Shown here: positions 42,364-50,364 of the stretch, in pieces
Layout of the letters: every line of letters starts with the position of its first letter
Numbering within the stretch: position 1 is the stretch's first letter
Assembly (NCBI GenBank): GCA_947038565.1
Contig: CAMQWP010000004.1
Coordinates: 73,010-123,373, forward strand
From: an uncultured Clostridia bacterium
Lineage (GTDB): Bacteria > Bacillota > Clostridia > Christensenellales > UBA3700
Reading direction: 5' to 3'
Length of the DNA: 50,364 bases
Translations under genes and position numbers: made by a program
The notes under the pieces: model-generated
What the model was told of the DNA's origin: nothing
The model's database searches: none
The model's input: the letters and a program-made list of their open reading frames with translations, nothing else

Positions 42364-43458
42364 TTAGCTAACCTTTGCATAAGGTATTCTTAATTTGTTA
42401 ACGCCTTCGTCCCAAGTTCCGAAAACATCAGTTCCTGTTTTAATGTCTTTTGCGTCCTTTAAGTTAAGAGCGATTTGTACAACACTCTTTGCCATTGCTA
42501 CTGCATCTTGCTTAACAGTACCTTCCATGCAACCATCTTCGATAAGTTTTACTGCACCAGATAATGCGTCAACACCGAATACTGGGATATATTTAACGCC
42601 AGTAGTCTTTGATCCAGGAAGGTTGAAACCTGCCTCTTGTAGAGCAGCGATTACGCCTTGTGCCATTCCATCGTTATTAGCGATAATTAGATCTAATTCG
42701 CTAATGTTTGATTTTCCTAATAATGATGTCATTGCTTCATTAGCTAGTTTTGTACTCCATGAGCACATTTGATCCTCGTATAGGCTGTTTAGAAGGTTTC
42801 CCTCTCCAAACTCAGCACCAAGATTTGCCCTCAACTGTTTGTTACCCTCTTCTACTGAGTATTTAGTTCTACCATTAGCCTCAGGGTTAGTAGGATCAGC
42901 TCTAAACATAACATAATCAATCTTAAGTGTAGAATCATTATTATTGTATTTAGCAAAAGCATCTGCATCTGGGATCATTTCACCGATCATTTGACCTTGC
43001 ATTACACCTGCAGCAGTTGGATCAGTACCAACATATGCATATGTACTATCAACCTCTAATGCTTTATTTTCGATCTCTCTATTAAAGAATACTACTGGTA
43101 TACCAGACTTTTTAATTGTTTTAGCATAATCCTCACCTTGTGCATTGTTTACAATGTTTACAAGCAATAGATCAGAACCTCTAGATATTACAGTATCTAT
43201 ATCATTCTTTTGAGTAGCTTGGTTATCGCCACCATCGAATACTTTCACACTAGCATTAGGAATTGCTGTCTTGATTTCTTCTTGCAACTCAGCTACTACT
43301 TGTCCGATGTATGGATCCGACTGGTTGAATGAGAATATGTCCACTTTGAACTTTTCCCCTCCACACGCAACAAGTGCTGTGACAGTTCCTGCCATTAGTC
43401 CTAGAACTAGTAGCATTGATACCACCATCTTCATCGGACGTCTCATAGTTTTTTTCAT
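42364..43458 (-). CDS. mglB: Galactose-type sugar-binding lipoprotein of the ABC importer
   Basis: This 364-residue protein has a lipobox LVAC (Cys32) after a basic signal region. The mature part is a Peripla_BP_4/MglB-like fold: FSFNQSDPYIGQVVAELQEE, VISRGSDLLLVNIVN, GIPVVFFNREIE, LIIANNDGMAQGVIAALQ and VPVFGVDALSGAVKLIEDG, the last being close to the MglB VFGVDAL...K segment. It captures galactose or methylgalactoside outside the membrane. GGGGGAAAC lies before the ATG. It begins the importer operon, separated from the upstream sensor genes by a terminator and its own promoter. The exact sugar is inferred from family resemblance. Confidence 0.9.
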   Translation of the reverse strand: MKKTMRRPMKMVVSMLLVLGLMAGTVTALVACGGEKFKVDIFSFNQSDPYIGQVVAELQEEIKTAIPNASVKVFDGGDNQATQKNDIDTVISRGSDLLLVNIVNNAQGEDYAKTIKKSGIPVVFFNREIENKALEVDSTYAYVGTDPTAAGVMQGQMIGEMIPDADAFAKYNNNDSTLKIDYVMFRADPTNPEANGRTKYSVEEGNKQLRANLGAEFGEGNLLNSLYEDQMCSWSTKLANEAMTSLLGKSNISELDLIIANNDGMAQGVIAALQEAGFNLPGSKTTGVKYIPVFGVDALSGAVKLIEDGCMEGTVKQDAVAMAKSVVQIALNLKDAKDIKTGTDVFGTWDEGVNKLRIPYAKVS

Positions 43459-43499
43459 AATTGTTTCCCCCTAAATTTATTTAATTACTTTATGTACTT

Positions 43500-43520
43500 A
43501 GTATAGCAACTAATGTTACT
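43500..43520 (-). promoter_or_regulatory. Predicted importer-operon promoter with an abutting imperfect palindrome
   Basis: On the minus strand TATACT (43500-43505) is a good -10, while the -35 (TTTCAT at 17 bases) is poor, as expected for an activator-dependent promoter. AGCAACTAATGTTACT (43505-43520), a palindrome with one mismatch, lies in the spacer. The adjacent YesN-like regulator is the obvious candidate activator. The rest of the interval 43459-43861 holds only the terminator of the upstream gene. Confidence 0.4.
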
Positions 43521-43642
43521 AAATGAAATATATATTTTTAATGCGTTTTTACAAATTATTAATGCTGTTTTTTATTAATTACTAGTTAATTAATTATAAA
43601 TTATTAGTTAAATATTTTTCTTAACATTCACCTTAAAATATC

Positions 43643-43680
43643 ACAAAAAAGTACCGCCTAGCTATATTAGCCAAGCGGTA
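43643..43680 (-). terminator. Terminator of the sugar-sensing operon
   Basis: On the minus strand an 11-base-pair stem (TACCGCTTGGC with GCTAGGCGGTA, two G-U pairs) and a 7-base loop are followed by CTTTTTT. Confidence 0.9.
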
Positions 43681-43861
43681 TCTTTATAGTTAATTTTGAT
43701 ATTCATAGTGCTTTTTCTTTTATTATTTATTCTTTTTATATATAGTTATATAGTATTTATATTTTTATACTATATATATACTCATTATATACGCTACTTT
43801 ATCTATACCGCCACTAATACGTTGATAGTCATTGATATATCAATAAAATATCCTCTATATC

Positions 43862-44833
43862 TTACTTAGTAATAGGGAATAATAGCTTTTGTACTTCTGG
43901 ATCAAACATGTTCTCTCTATTTGCGACAATAGTCTTTGTGTCGATTACTTTTTCTTTAGTTTTGATTTTTTCTAATTCATTATACGCATGCTTGATCGCA
44001 AGATACCCCATCGCACATGGATTTTGAACAATAAGCGTGTCTATATAACCGTTCTCCAAGTCGCCAATAGATTTTACATTATTATCAAACCCTATCACAA
44101 AAATATCGTCCTTTTTTGCTAATTCTTCTATAGCCATTCCAACGCCGACAGTTGTTATCTCATTAAATGTGACTATTGCATTTAATTCGGGCTTAGCTAC
44201 GATAAGCTCCTCTGTTAATGCCTTTATGCCATCACTTGCCGCCGCACTACTTATACTATCCACGATCTTTATCCTGTCTTGCCCTGCAATCGCGTCCCTA
44301 AATCCTTGCTCACGGTCTTTAGCATTACTAGACATACTATAAAAGTTTACTATTGCAACATTAACATTACCTTCCCTCTTTAGCAATTGCTCGCCTACTT
44401 GAACTCCAGCATTGTAGTTGTCAGTACCTATCTTGATTAGCTTGTCCGCCTTTTCTAAATAACTATCTAACATCACTACTTTCACACCGTTATCGAGTGC
44501 GTATCTCACAGCCTCCGCTGTCTTTACAGAGTCTATTGCGGATATACATATAGCCGATACATCATCATCGACAGCTTGTATTATCATTTCATTTTGCAAT
44601 TTGTAATCTGATTCATCTATTGGTGCATCGAATGTCACGTCTATATTGAACTCCGCCGCAGCTATCTTAGCTCCAACTACTGTTGTCTTCCAAAATGTAG
44701 AGTCACTAGACTTCATTATAAAACTTACTACATGCTTACCGTCAGTACTCACACAACCTACCAATACTAAAGCTATGCTTGATAAGGCAAGTATCAATGA
44801 TACTACAAATATTATGACTTTATTTCTTCTCAT
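43862..44833 (-). CDS. Orphan RbsB-like sugar-binding lipoprotein, probable co-sensor
   Basis: This 323-residue protein has a lipobox LVGC (Cys27). The mature part is a type I sugar-binding fold with SFIMKSSDSTFWKTTVVGAK, AICISAIDS, GVKVVMLDS, IVTFNEITTVGVGMA and FVIGFDNN motifs. Its gene overlaps the end of the sensor kinase gene by 14 bases and is followed by a terminator, so it belongs to the sensor operon and not to the importer. In clostridia the XylFII-LytS-YesN system uses just such an orphan binding protein to hand sugar status to the kinase; this gene has the same place. A role as a second binding protein for the importer is the alternative. Confidence 0.88.
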   Translation of the reverse strand: MRRNKVIIFVVSLILALSSIALVLVGCVSTDGKHVVSFIMKSSDSTFWKTTVVGAKIAAAEFNIDVTFDAPIDESDYKLQNEMIIQAVDDDVSAICISAIDSVKTAEAVRYALDNGVKVVMLDSYLEKADKLIKIGTDNYNAGVQVGEQLLKREGNVNVAIVNFYSMSSNAKDREQGFRDAIAGQDRIKIVDSISSAAASDGIKALTEELIVAKPELNAIVTFNEITTVGVGMAIEELAKKDDIFVIGFDNNVKSIGDLENGYIDTLIVQNPCAMGYLAIKHAYNELEKIKTKEKVIDTKTIVANRENMFDPEVQKLLFPITK

Positions 44834-46640
44834 TGCTACTATCCCCCCTCTCTCTCATCGGTAGAATTATATGCACAGTAGTTCCTTCATCTTGAACACT
44901 ATCTACAGTCACTCCGTATTCATCACCAAAATATATTTTAATCCTATTACTAACATTAGTTATTCCAATACCGCTTTTGCTATTATGCGTGCCGTCTAAT
45001 AAACTTATCAACTGCTCTTCAGACATTCCCACTCCATCATCGGCAATATCCATGCACAGTTTATCATCCTTAATATATATATTTATATCAATATTCATTA
45101 TATCTACAGGACTCATGCCGTGTATTAGACAGTTTTCGATGATCGGTTGTAGTGTTATCTTATTGCACACAAGATCTCTAGCTTCATCGCTAATATTAAA
45201 ATTGAAAGTAAACTTATTTTTGTATCGATAACTCTGTATTTTCAAATAACTAGTTGCATGCTCCACTTCATCGCTGATAGATATAAACTCATCGCCTCTG
45301 CTTATGCTTATTCGGAATAGTTTTGCTAGAGCTGATACCATATGCACTACGTCATCAGTCTTCTTCTTTTCTGCCATCCATAATATAGAATCAAGAGTAT
45401 TATATAGGAAGTGTGGATTGATCTGCGATTGCAGTGCTTTATATTCTGTACGTCTTAGCTCATTTTCCTCTTCAAATACTTGCTTTACTAGACCTTGTAT
45501 CTTCAGTGCCAATTGCCCGAATGACTCGGACAGCCTATCTAGCTCTCTGATACTTATTTGATCTTGCTGTTCATAACTATTTATATCTAGCTCAAATTCA
45601 TCCATCGCCTTTATCAGTAAATTGATCGGCTTATGCATTAACCTTCGGTATACCACTATTGCGATAATGGACGTGATCAGTCCTACAGTAGACAGTATTA
45701 TGATACCTACCATAATACTACCTGTTTGATTTTCCGCCAAACTCGCTACACTACTTACGCCAACCACTCGCCATGATGTGTTTTCTACCATCTTAACTAC
45801 TGTTACTTTACCACTTTCTACATATACGCTGTCAGTGATACCGTCAAGTTTTAGTAGATCTTCATTTAATAAGCCTATATTTATCATAGTCTGTTTTGGA
45901 TGATATACTATTTCATTATCATCATTAATCAAATATATATAACCTTGCTCACCAACGCCGACGCCATCAATAGAATCTAGCATTGATGTTAAACTTATTT
46001 CAAAACTCAAATACTTTCTAGTGTCATTTTGCATGTAGGGTATAGTAAACGTTATTACCCAAGGATACTTCTCTTTAAACATGTTTTGCACGTGTGGTAG
46101 AGATATATGCACCTCGTCATCTTCTAAATTACTAAATATTTCAGTGTCAAATGATAAATTCTTATCTGCATCAACCTGTGTTAATTCACCATTCGCCTCA
46201 CTTGCAGCATAGTAAAGCACACTGCCTAAATCACTGTATGCAATTAGTGCTTCAGTATCCACCATCAGCTCAAAATACTTTGTTATTACATCCTGATAAT
46301 CGTCCTTGCTCCCCATAGGTATATTTTCCATTTTATCACGAACCATTTTGATACGTGATTTTATTTCTAATACATCCTTGCCGACATTTCCGCTGACCTG
46401 TTTTACAATTTGCTCCGAGCTGATTTTGGCTGTAAGGTTTATAGAGTAATGATACTGAGCAGAGTGTATGACCGAACTAATCAATACTGATAAAATAATA
46501 CTTACAAATATCAAACTTACGAACACTGTCGCAAGACTAATGTTTTTTCTTTTTTTTGCTTTTCCGTCGCCATTTATATTACTATCTAGCTTATCAATGT
46601 TTTGACTAGCCAAACTTCTTATTTTTCTACTCTTATTCAT
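44820..46640 (-). CDS. YesM/LytS-type sensor histidine kinase
   Basis: This 606-residue protein has helix 1 (about 36-60), a dCache-like extracytoplasmic sensor (about 65-300) with GVGEQGYIYLINDDNEIVYHP, helix 2 (about 307-332) and a HAMP region (MHKPINLLIKAMDEFEL onward). A His_kinase domain with phospho-accepting H410 (QSQINPHFLYNTLDS) follows, then an ATPase domain with DDGVGM and GIGITNVSNRI. AAGGGGG precedes the ATG. It is coupled to the regulator upstream and to the binding protein downstream. It most likely detects sugar through that binding protein and phosphorylates the YesN-like regulator. Confidence 0.93.
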   Translation of the reverse strand: MNKSRKIRSLASQNIDKLDSNINGDGKAKKRKNISLATVFVSLIFVSIILSVLISSVIHSAQYHYSINLTAKISSEQIVKQVSGNVGKDVLEIKSRIKMVRDKMENIPMGSKDDYQDVITKYFELMVDTEALIAYSDLGSVLYYAASEANGELTQVDADKNLSFDTEIFSNLEDDEVHISLPHVQNMFKEKYPWVITFTIPYMQNDTRKYLSFEISLTSMLDSIDGVGVGEQGYIYLINDDNEIVYHPKQTMINIGLLNEDLLKLDGITDSVYVESGKVTVVKMVENTSWRVVGVSSVASLAENQTGSIMVGIIILSTVGLITSIIAIVVYRRLMHKPINLLIKAMDEFELDINSYEQQDQISIRELDRLSESFGQLALKIQGLVKQVFEEENELRRTEYKALQSQINPHFLYNTLDSILWMAEKKKTDDVVHMVSALAKLFRISISRGDEFISISDEVEHATSYLKIQSYRYKNKFTFNFNISDEARDLVCNKITLQPIIENCLIHGMSPVDIMNIDINIYIKDDKLCMDIADDGVGMSEEQLISLLDGTHNSKSGIGITNVSNRIKIYFGDEYGVTVDSVQDEGTTVHIILPMRERGDSSNEKK

Positions 46641-46692
46641 ATTACCCCCTTATAGTATTTCTAAATTCTCATTACAATTATATTCATCACTA

Positions 46693-48258
46693 TTATTTTA
46701 ATCCAATTTGTTCTTGACGAACTTTTAAAGGTGATTTGCCAAAATATTTTTTAAAACAGTATGAAAAATAATGCTGATCTATATAACCTATTTTCTCCGC
46801 AACAGACGAGATCTTCATATCCGTATTCCTAATTAAGGTCTCTGCCATATCCATTCGTTTTTTTGTTAAAATACTTACAAAACTACATCCCGTTGTCTTT
46901 TTTATCAACATACTAAGGTATGGTGACGAGCAAGACAATGCCAGACTAATAGAGTTAAGTGACAAGTCAGGATCACAATAATTCTTATCGATAATCTCTA
47001 TTGCATCATCACATAATTTTGTAGAACTGTCTCGTTTCATGTTATCAAGATATATCTTAACTTTGCACAAGGCTTGTTTAAATTCCGTTTTAAATTGCCC
47101 TACAGCACCCATACTCATAATTTGAGAAAGAATTTCTTTTATCTCTATCGGAAACTCGCTAGTTAGCGAGGATATTACTCTATAAATTACATATACAGCA
47201 TAATTATAATACTTAGATATAGATACATTTTGCGACAATAACTCTCCCTCGATTTTTATTAAATACTTTTTAAACTCATCGTACTTCATGTACTTTAGAG
47301 CATTCTCTAACTCATCACCTAGCTTAGTGAATTTATCTATAAAGTCATTATCAGACCTTACTATGTCATGTATAAATATCATATCATTCTCTAGCGACTT
47401 TGCATACTCTAGTGCTGAGATTGACTCGCTATATGCCTTATTTAAGTTTGTAAATCCATATATTCCTGACACGCCTACAACGACTTTCATATTCAATGTC
47501 TTGTCAGAAGTTTCGATTAGCTCCATAGCAATTATCTTGACATACTTCTCCAGTTCACGCTGAGGTCCGTAGAACATGATAACACCAATATTAGAAATAG
47601 TGAAACAATAATTCCCGATATACTTGTCTACAATTTGCATCATGAACTGCTTTCGCTCTAAACCATTCGATACTGTGTCCGCTGGAAATTCTATTCTCAA
47701 TACCGCTATATTTGACTCCGCTGTAAGCACAAGACCTTTCGCTTGTAGTCTTTTAAGCGACCACTCGATAATGCTATCTGGTTGAGCGTAATATAACATT
47801 GGCATAAGGATATTAACTATTTCAAAATGCCTCAATTGCTCCACATCAGGCAATATTGGTGGATTGATCAATTGCTCGATCCTATTATCCATATTCTTTT
47901 TAATTTCACATAGCTCTTTGGTAAAATCAGCCGCACTAATCGGTTTAAGCATATAGCTTACAATATTATGCTTGATAGCAGCTTTAGCATAAGAAAAATC
48001 TTCGTAGCCAGTCAAAAAAGCTATAAAAGTATTAGGGTGGATCTCACGCACACTTCTTGCTAATTCGATACCCGACATAAACGGCATTTTAATATCAGTC
48101 ACGATCAAGTCAGGGCTTAGTTTTTCAGTCATCTCCAGTGCCTCAACACCATTGCATGCCTCTCCTACTAGACTAAATCCAATAGATTCGAAATCAACAG
48201 TATTCACTATTGCAGTCCTTATCTCATCTTCGTCATCTACTATCATAATCTTATACAT
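46693..48258 (-). CDS. YesN-type AraC-family response regulator
   Basis: The start is taken at ATG 48258, which follows GGGGGGG by 5-6 bases; the longer frame to 48309 is not needed. The 521-residue protein begins with a receiver domain (acidic pair D8-D9, phospho-site D55 in VTDIKMP, YMLKP near 103), has a long middle region (about 130-410) of the YesN type, and ends in an AraC HTH domain (LSLNSISLALSCSSPYLS... and KISSVAEKIGYIDQHYFSYCFKKYFG). It is the first gene of the sensor operon and probably activates the galactose-type importer downstream. Confidence 0.93.
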   Translation of the reverse strand: MYKIMIVDDEDEIRTAIVNTVDFESIGFSLVGEACNGVEALEMTEKLSPDLIVTDIKMPFMSGIELARSVREIHPNTFIAFLTGYEDFSYAKAAIKHNIVSYMLKPISAADFTKELCEIKKNMDNRIEQLINPPILPDVEQLRHFEIVNILMPMLYYAQPDSIIEWSLKRLQAKGLVLTAESNIAVLRIEFPADTVSNGLERKQFMMQIVDKYIGNYCFTISNIGVIMFYGPQRELEKYVKIIAMELIETSDKTLNMKVVVGVSGIYGFTNLNKAYSESISALEYAKSLENDMIFIHDIVRSDNDFIDKFTKLGDELENALKYMKYDEFKKYLIKIEGELLSQNVSISKYYNYAVYVIYRVISSLTSEFPIEIKEILSQIMSMGAVGQFKTEFKQALCKVKIYLDNMKRDSSTKLCDDAIEIIDKNYCDPDLSLNSISLALSCSSPYLSMLIKKTTGCSFVSILTKKRMDMAETLIRNTDMKISSVAEKIGYIDQHYFSYCFKKYFGKSPLKVRQEQIGLK

Positions 48259-48309
48259 AACTACCCCCCCGTATATATCAGTAATGCGGTCTAAATATAT
48301 AGACTGCAT

Positions 48310-48924
48310 AAGTCACATGTCTTAGGTTTACACTATTTAGTATTTAAATATTGTCATTAGCGTCATCAGTTTATTCGCATAACAAAATCATTTTTCTATC
48401 ATATTGATGATATTTGCTTTTATTTTAATTATGGTGTTGGTGCACGTATTAATTTATATTAATAATATATATTATTGTATATTTTAATTATATCAGTACA
48501 TTCATATATTGTCAATGGTCACTTATTTTCAAAATGGCTTATTTTGGGCATTATTTAGCTATATTTTATATAGCTTTGCATTTACTAAAAAGTTTTGTAT
48601 GCACTTATATTCGTCATACTTACTCTATTTAACCATATCTTTTCAAACTTTACAATAAAAGCATATACACATTACAATTATTAGATAAATACTCTGCCTC
48701 TAAACGAATAAATCTGATAAAGTATCGCAATACTTTTTTACAATAAAAAACACTATATTCTATGACCTAAACTAACAAATACTTTCTTATTTACTCACTA
48801 TCTTACTTAAACATTAAAAACAATTAGTTTATCTTCTTTCAAAATATGCGTTTTAAAACCAAATAGAGCATGAATATTTTACAAGTCTCTTTTATATCTA
48901 CTAATTAAATCGTTTTCAAGACAA
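48310..48924. other. Intergenic region, no gene seen
   Basis: About 600 bases of very AT-rich DNA upstream of the YesN-like gene. It should contain that gene's promoter. GTCTA and TAGAC arms separated by six bases occur near 48290 and could be part of an operator. No coding-like frame, RNA gene or repeat stands out. Confidence 0.5.
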
Positions 48925-48953
48925 AAGAAAAATAGCCATCATTGATGACTATT
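48925..48953 (-). terminator. Terminator of the tag gene
   Basis: On the minus strand AATAGTCATC/GATGGCTATT (one G-U pair) with a 3-base loop is followed by TTTC, about 19 bases after the stop at 48972. Confidence 0.88.
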
Positions 48954-48971
48954 CTGCTTTTATATTCTATT

Positions 48972-49547
48972 TTATTTATAAAACATTCTTTTATGCACAT
49001 GGCAATCGGTAATATGATCATTTACAATACCTGTTGCTTGCATAAACGCATAAACTGTTGTCGATCCCAAAAATTTCATGCCCAACTTTTTTAGGTCTTT
49101 ACATATCTTGTCTGATAAGGGTGTAGTAGCTGGTACTTCATTGATAGTTTTCATATGTCCTATTACTGGCTCATTGCCTACATATGCCCATATCATTTTA
49201 TCGAAACTTCCGTACTCCGACTGGATTTGTAAGAATACTTTAGCGTTGTTAATAGCTGCGTTTATCTTCAGTCTATTTCTGATGATACCTGTATTTGCCA
49301 TTAGTTCTTCTATTTTCGCGTCTGAGTAATTTGCTATCTTATTCGGATTAAAGTTATCAAATGCGATCCTATACGCCTCTCTCTTTTTTAGAACAGTTAT
49401 CCACGATAATCCCGCCTGCATACATTCCAATATCAACATTTCAAATAATTTATTATCATCATGCTCAGGTATACCCCATTCATTATCATGGTAATCAATA
49501 TATATAGGAAGATCACCCGCCCATTCACATCTAATTATTTTATCCAA
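48972..49547 (-). CDS. tag: DNA-3-methyladenine glycosylase I
   Basis: This 191-residue cytoplasmic protein of normal family length starts at ATG 49547 after GGAGGTGG. The Tag zinc site is present: C7 (RCEWA), H20 (DYHDNEWG), H178 and C182 (DHITDCHVH). The active-site glutamate is E41 (LFEMLILECMQAGLSW), and further family motifs are PEHDD and KFLGSTTVYAFMQATG. It removes 3-methyladenine from alkylated DNA. It stands alone between a small lipoprotein gene and a terminator, with no link to the sugar genes. Confidence 0.96.
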   Translation of the reverse strand: MDKIIRCEWAGDLPIYIDYHDNEWGIPEHDDNKLFEMLILECMQAGLSWITVLKKREAYRIAFDNFNPNKIANYSDAKIEELMANTGIIRNRLKINAAINNAKVFLQIQSEYGSFDKMIWAYVGNEPVIGHMKTINEVPATTPLSDKICKDLKKLGMKFLGSTTVYAFMQATGIVNDHITDCHVHKRMFYK

Positions 49548-49599
49548 AATCCACCTCCACTATAATCAAATTTACCAATTAACATTGTGTATAATCAAT

Positions 49600-50007
49600 T
49601 TAAGATAATGTAGCTACATATATACATTCAGCCATTACTCCATCAGCTAATTGCAAATTCAAATACACCATCATTTTATTTTGATCTATCTTTACATCTT
49701 TAACTATATCAATACCTTTTATTACAATAAACTCCCCGTACTCATCAACCTTTCCAATGATATCTACTTTTTTCTCTAAAGCCAATTCATTTTTTTCCTT
49801 AATTAAATACTTCAAATGAACTTTTCCCTCATCAAAAGTTATTGTATTATATACGAAATCTACTGCTGATATTGTCGAATATGCTTCATTAGTAGTAGAT
49901 AAATTACTTAAATTAAAGCTACCATTTACGTGCTCAACTTTCTTACAAGAGCATAATAGACCGATCATACATATGCATAATATTGCTATTGCTGAAATCT
50001 TTTTCAT
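49600..50007 (-). CDS. Small lipoprotein, unknown function
   Basis: ATG 50007 follows GAGGGTGG; in-frame GTG codons just upstream overlap this site and are less likely. The 135-residue protein has a signal peptide and a lipobox LCSC (Cys21). The mature part has alternating strands (DFVYNTITFDEGKVHLKYLI, KVDIIGKVDEYGEFIVIKG, KMMVYLNLQLADGVMAECIYVATL), a likely small beta barrel or OB-like fold. No family is recognised. It follows the repeat protein by 13 bases and may be co-transcribed with it. Confidence 0.75.
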   Translation of the reverse strand: MKKISAIAILCICMIGLLCSCKKVEHVNGSFNLSNLSTTNEAYSTISAVDFVYNTITFDEGKVHLKYLIKEKNELALEKKVDIIGKVDEYGEFIVIKGIDIVKDVKIDQNKMMVYLNLQLADGVMAECIYVATLS

Positions 50008-50020
50008 GTACACCACCCTC

Positions 50021-50364
50021 TTACTTTTTACTTGTGTTTTTTACTTCGCCAGTAGTTGCTTTAGGCTTAGTTGCTTTAGGTATTACTTTGTCTCCAACTT
50101 TTGGCTTAGTTACTTTAGGAACTACTTTATCACCGACTTTCGGCTTAGTTGTCCTTGGCTTTACTGTAGTTGTTTTTTCTACATTTGACTTTTCTGTAGT
50201 AGATTTTACAGCTTTTGGCACTACTTTATCACCAACTTTTGGTGCTACCGTTCTTGGCTTTACTGTCGTTGTTTTTTCTACATTTGACTTTTCTGTTGTA
50301 GGTTTTACGGCTTTCGGCACTACTTTATCAACAACTTTTGGTGCTACCGTTCTTGGCTTTGCTG
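50021..50364 (-). CDS. Lys/Pro/Thr-rich repeat protein, C-terminal part (truncated by window edge)
   Basis: The frame is open from the window edge to TAA at 50021, about 113 residues. It consists of a 33-residue repeat (99 bases in DNA) of the type KPRTVAPKVGDKVVPKAVK then TTEKSNVEKTTTV, in two and a half copies, followed by shorter 13-residue TKPKVGDKVVPKV units and a basic end (TGEVKNTSKK). The composition is strongly basic with no hydrophobic core. It may be a disordered linker, a wall-spanning stalk or a nucleic-acid-binding tail. The N-terminus lies outside the window, so its localisation cannot be judged. Confidence 0.75.
   Translation of the reverse strand, partial: AKPRTVAPKVVDKVVPKAVKPTTEKSNVEKTTTVKPRTVAPKVGDKVVPKAVKSTTEKSNVEKTTTVKPRTTKPKVGDKVVPKVTKPKVGDKVIPKATKPKATTGEVKNTSKK
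50021..50364. repeat. Tandem 99-base coding repeat
   Basis: Copies of the segment beginning GGCACTACTTTATCA start near 50118 (as GGAACTACT...), 50217 and 50316, exactly 99 bases apart, with few differences between copies. Shorter 39-base units occur at the low-coordinate end. Confidence 0.85.

Noticed and set aside
48310..48924. Hidden gene or RNA in the long gap
   Set aside because: No frame with coding-like composition, no tRNA-like fold and no conserved riboswitch core could be seen.
50021..50364. CRISPR-like array
   Set aside because: The 99-base repeats are adjacent, have no unique spacers and are translated in frame.

Overview
The window is AT-rich DNA (about one third G+C by eye) from a low-GC Gram-positive anaerobe. 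A gut-associated, probably uncultured clostridial lineage is the best guess. Supporting signs are strong AAGGAGG-type ribosome sites, many lipoproteins, MBG/YDG-type surface repeats, GPH sugar symporters, a YesM/YesN-type sensor pair and host-glycan glycosidases. Every gene I can support lies on the minus strand, so transcription runs from high to low coordinates. No rRNA, tRNA, CRISPR array or insertion sequence was recognised.

Layout, left to right. (1) 1-10918: a glycan-use cluster. Read in transcription order it holds two GPH symporters with long acidic tails (10918-8948 and 8535-6685), a compact GH101/GH129-like alpha-N-acetylgalactosaminidase, a decayed metallophosphoesterase, a LacI-family regulator, an aldo/keto reductase, a zinc alcohol dehydrogenase broken by one in-frame TAG, and a GH95 alpha-L-fucosidase cut by the window edge. 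A CGAAACGTTTCG palindrome in front of the second symporter is a good LacI-family operator. Fucosidase plus GalNAc-ase points to mucin-type glycans. (2) 11340-14267: small membrane, zinc-ribbon, cysteine-rich and carboxypeptidase-regulatory-like proteins of unknown role. (3) 14428-22073: an operon of YgbA (NO-stress family), a NEAT-like lipoprotein, two half-ABC transporters, and an ECF module (S, T and a fused double ATPase). It is preceded by three perfect GTTCGC-N4-GCGAAC palindromes and a half site. I regard this as the most interesting part of the window: a candidate tetrapyrrole or iron-complex transport system under a CRP/FNR-like switch. (4) 22225-25770: a MacB/FtsX-type ABC cassette. 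(5) 25850-38795: a frameshifted small gene, then a translationally coupled pair of giant envelope proteins (1504-residue MBG/YDG surface protein and 1954-residue repeat lipoprotein), and an OmpR-type two-component system with a TTAAG direct repeat in front of the giant-protein operon. (6) 38934-48258: an mgl-type galactose/methylgalactoside ABC importer (binding protein, ATPase, permease, small acidic membrane protein), preceded by an orphan sugar-binding lipoprotein, a YesM/LytS-like kinase and a YesN-like regulator that probably sense sugar and control the importer. (7) 48925-50364: DNA-3-methyladenine glycosylase I, a small lipoprotein, and the end of a Lys/Pro/Thr repeat protein.

A general feature is gene decay. 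There is one multiply broken gene, one gene with a single in-frame TAG, a transporter remnant, a frameshifted small gene, and a zinc-ribbon gene whose TAG stop is followed by coding-like sequence. TAG is also used as a true stop next to downstream ribosome sites, so decay is more likely than codon reassignment.
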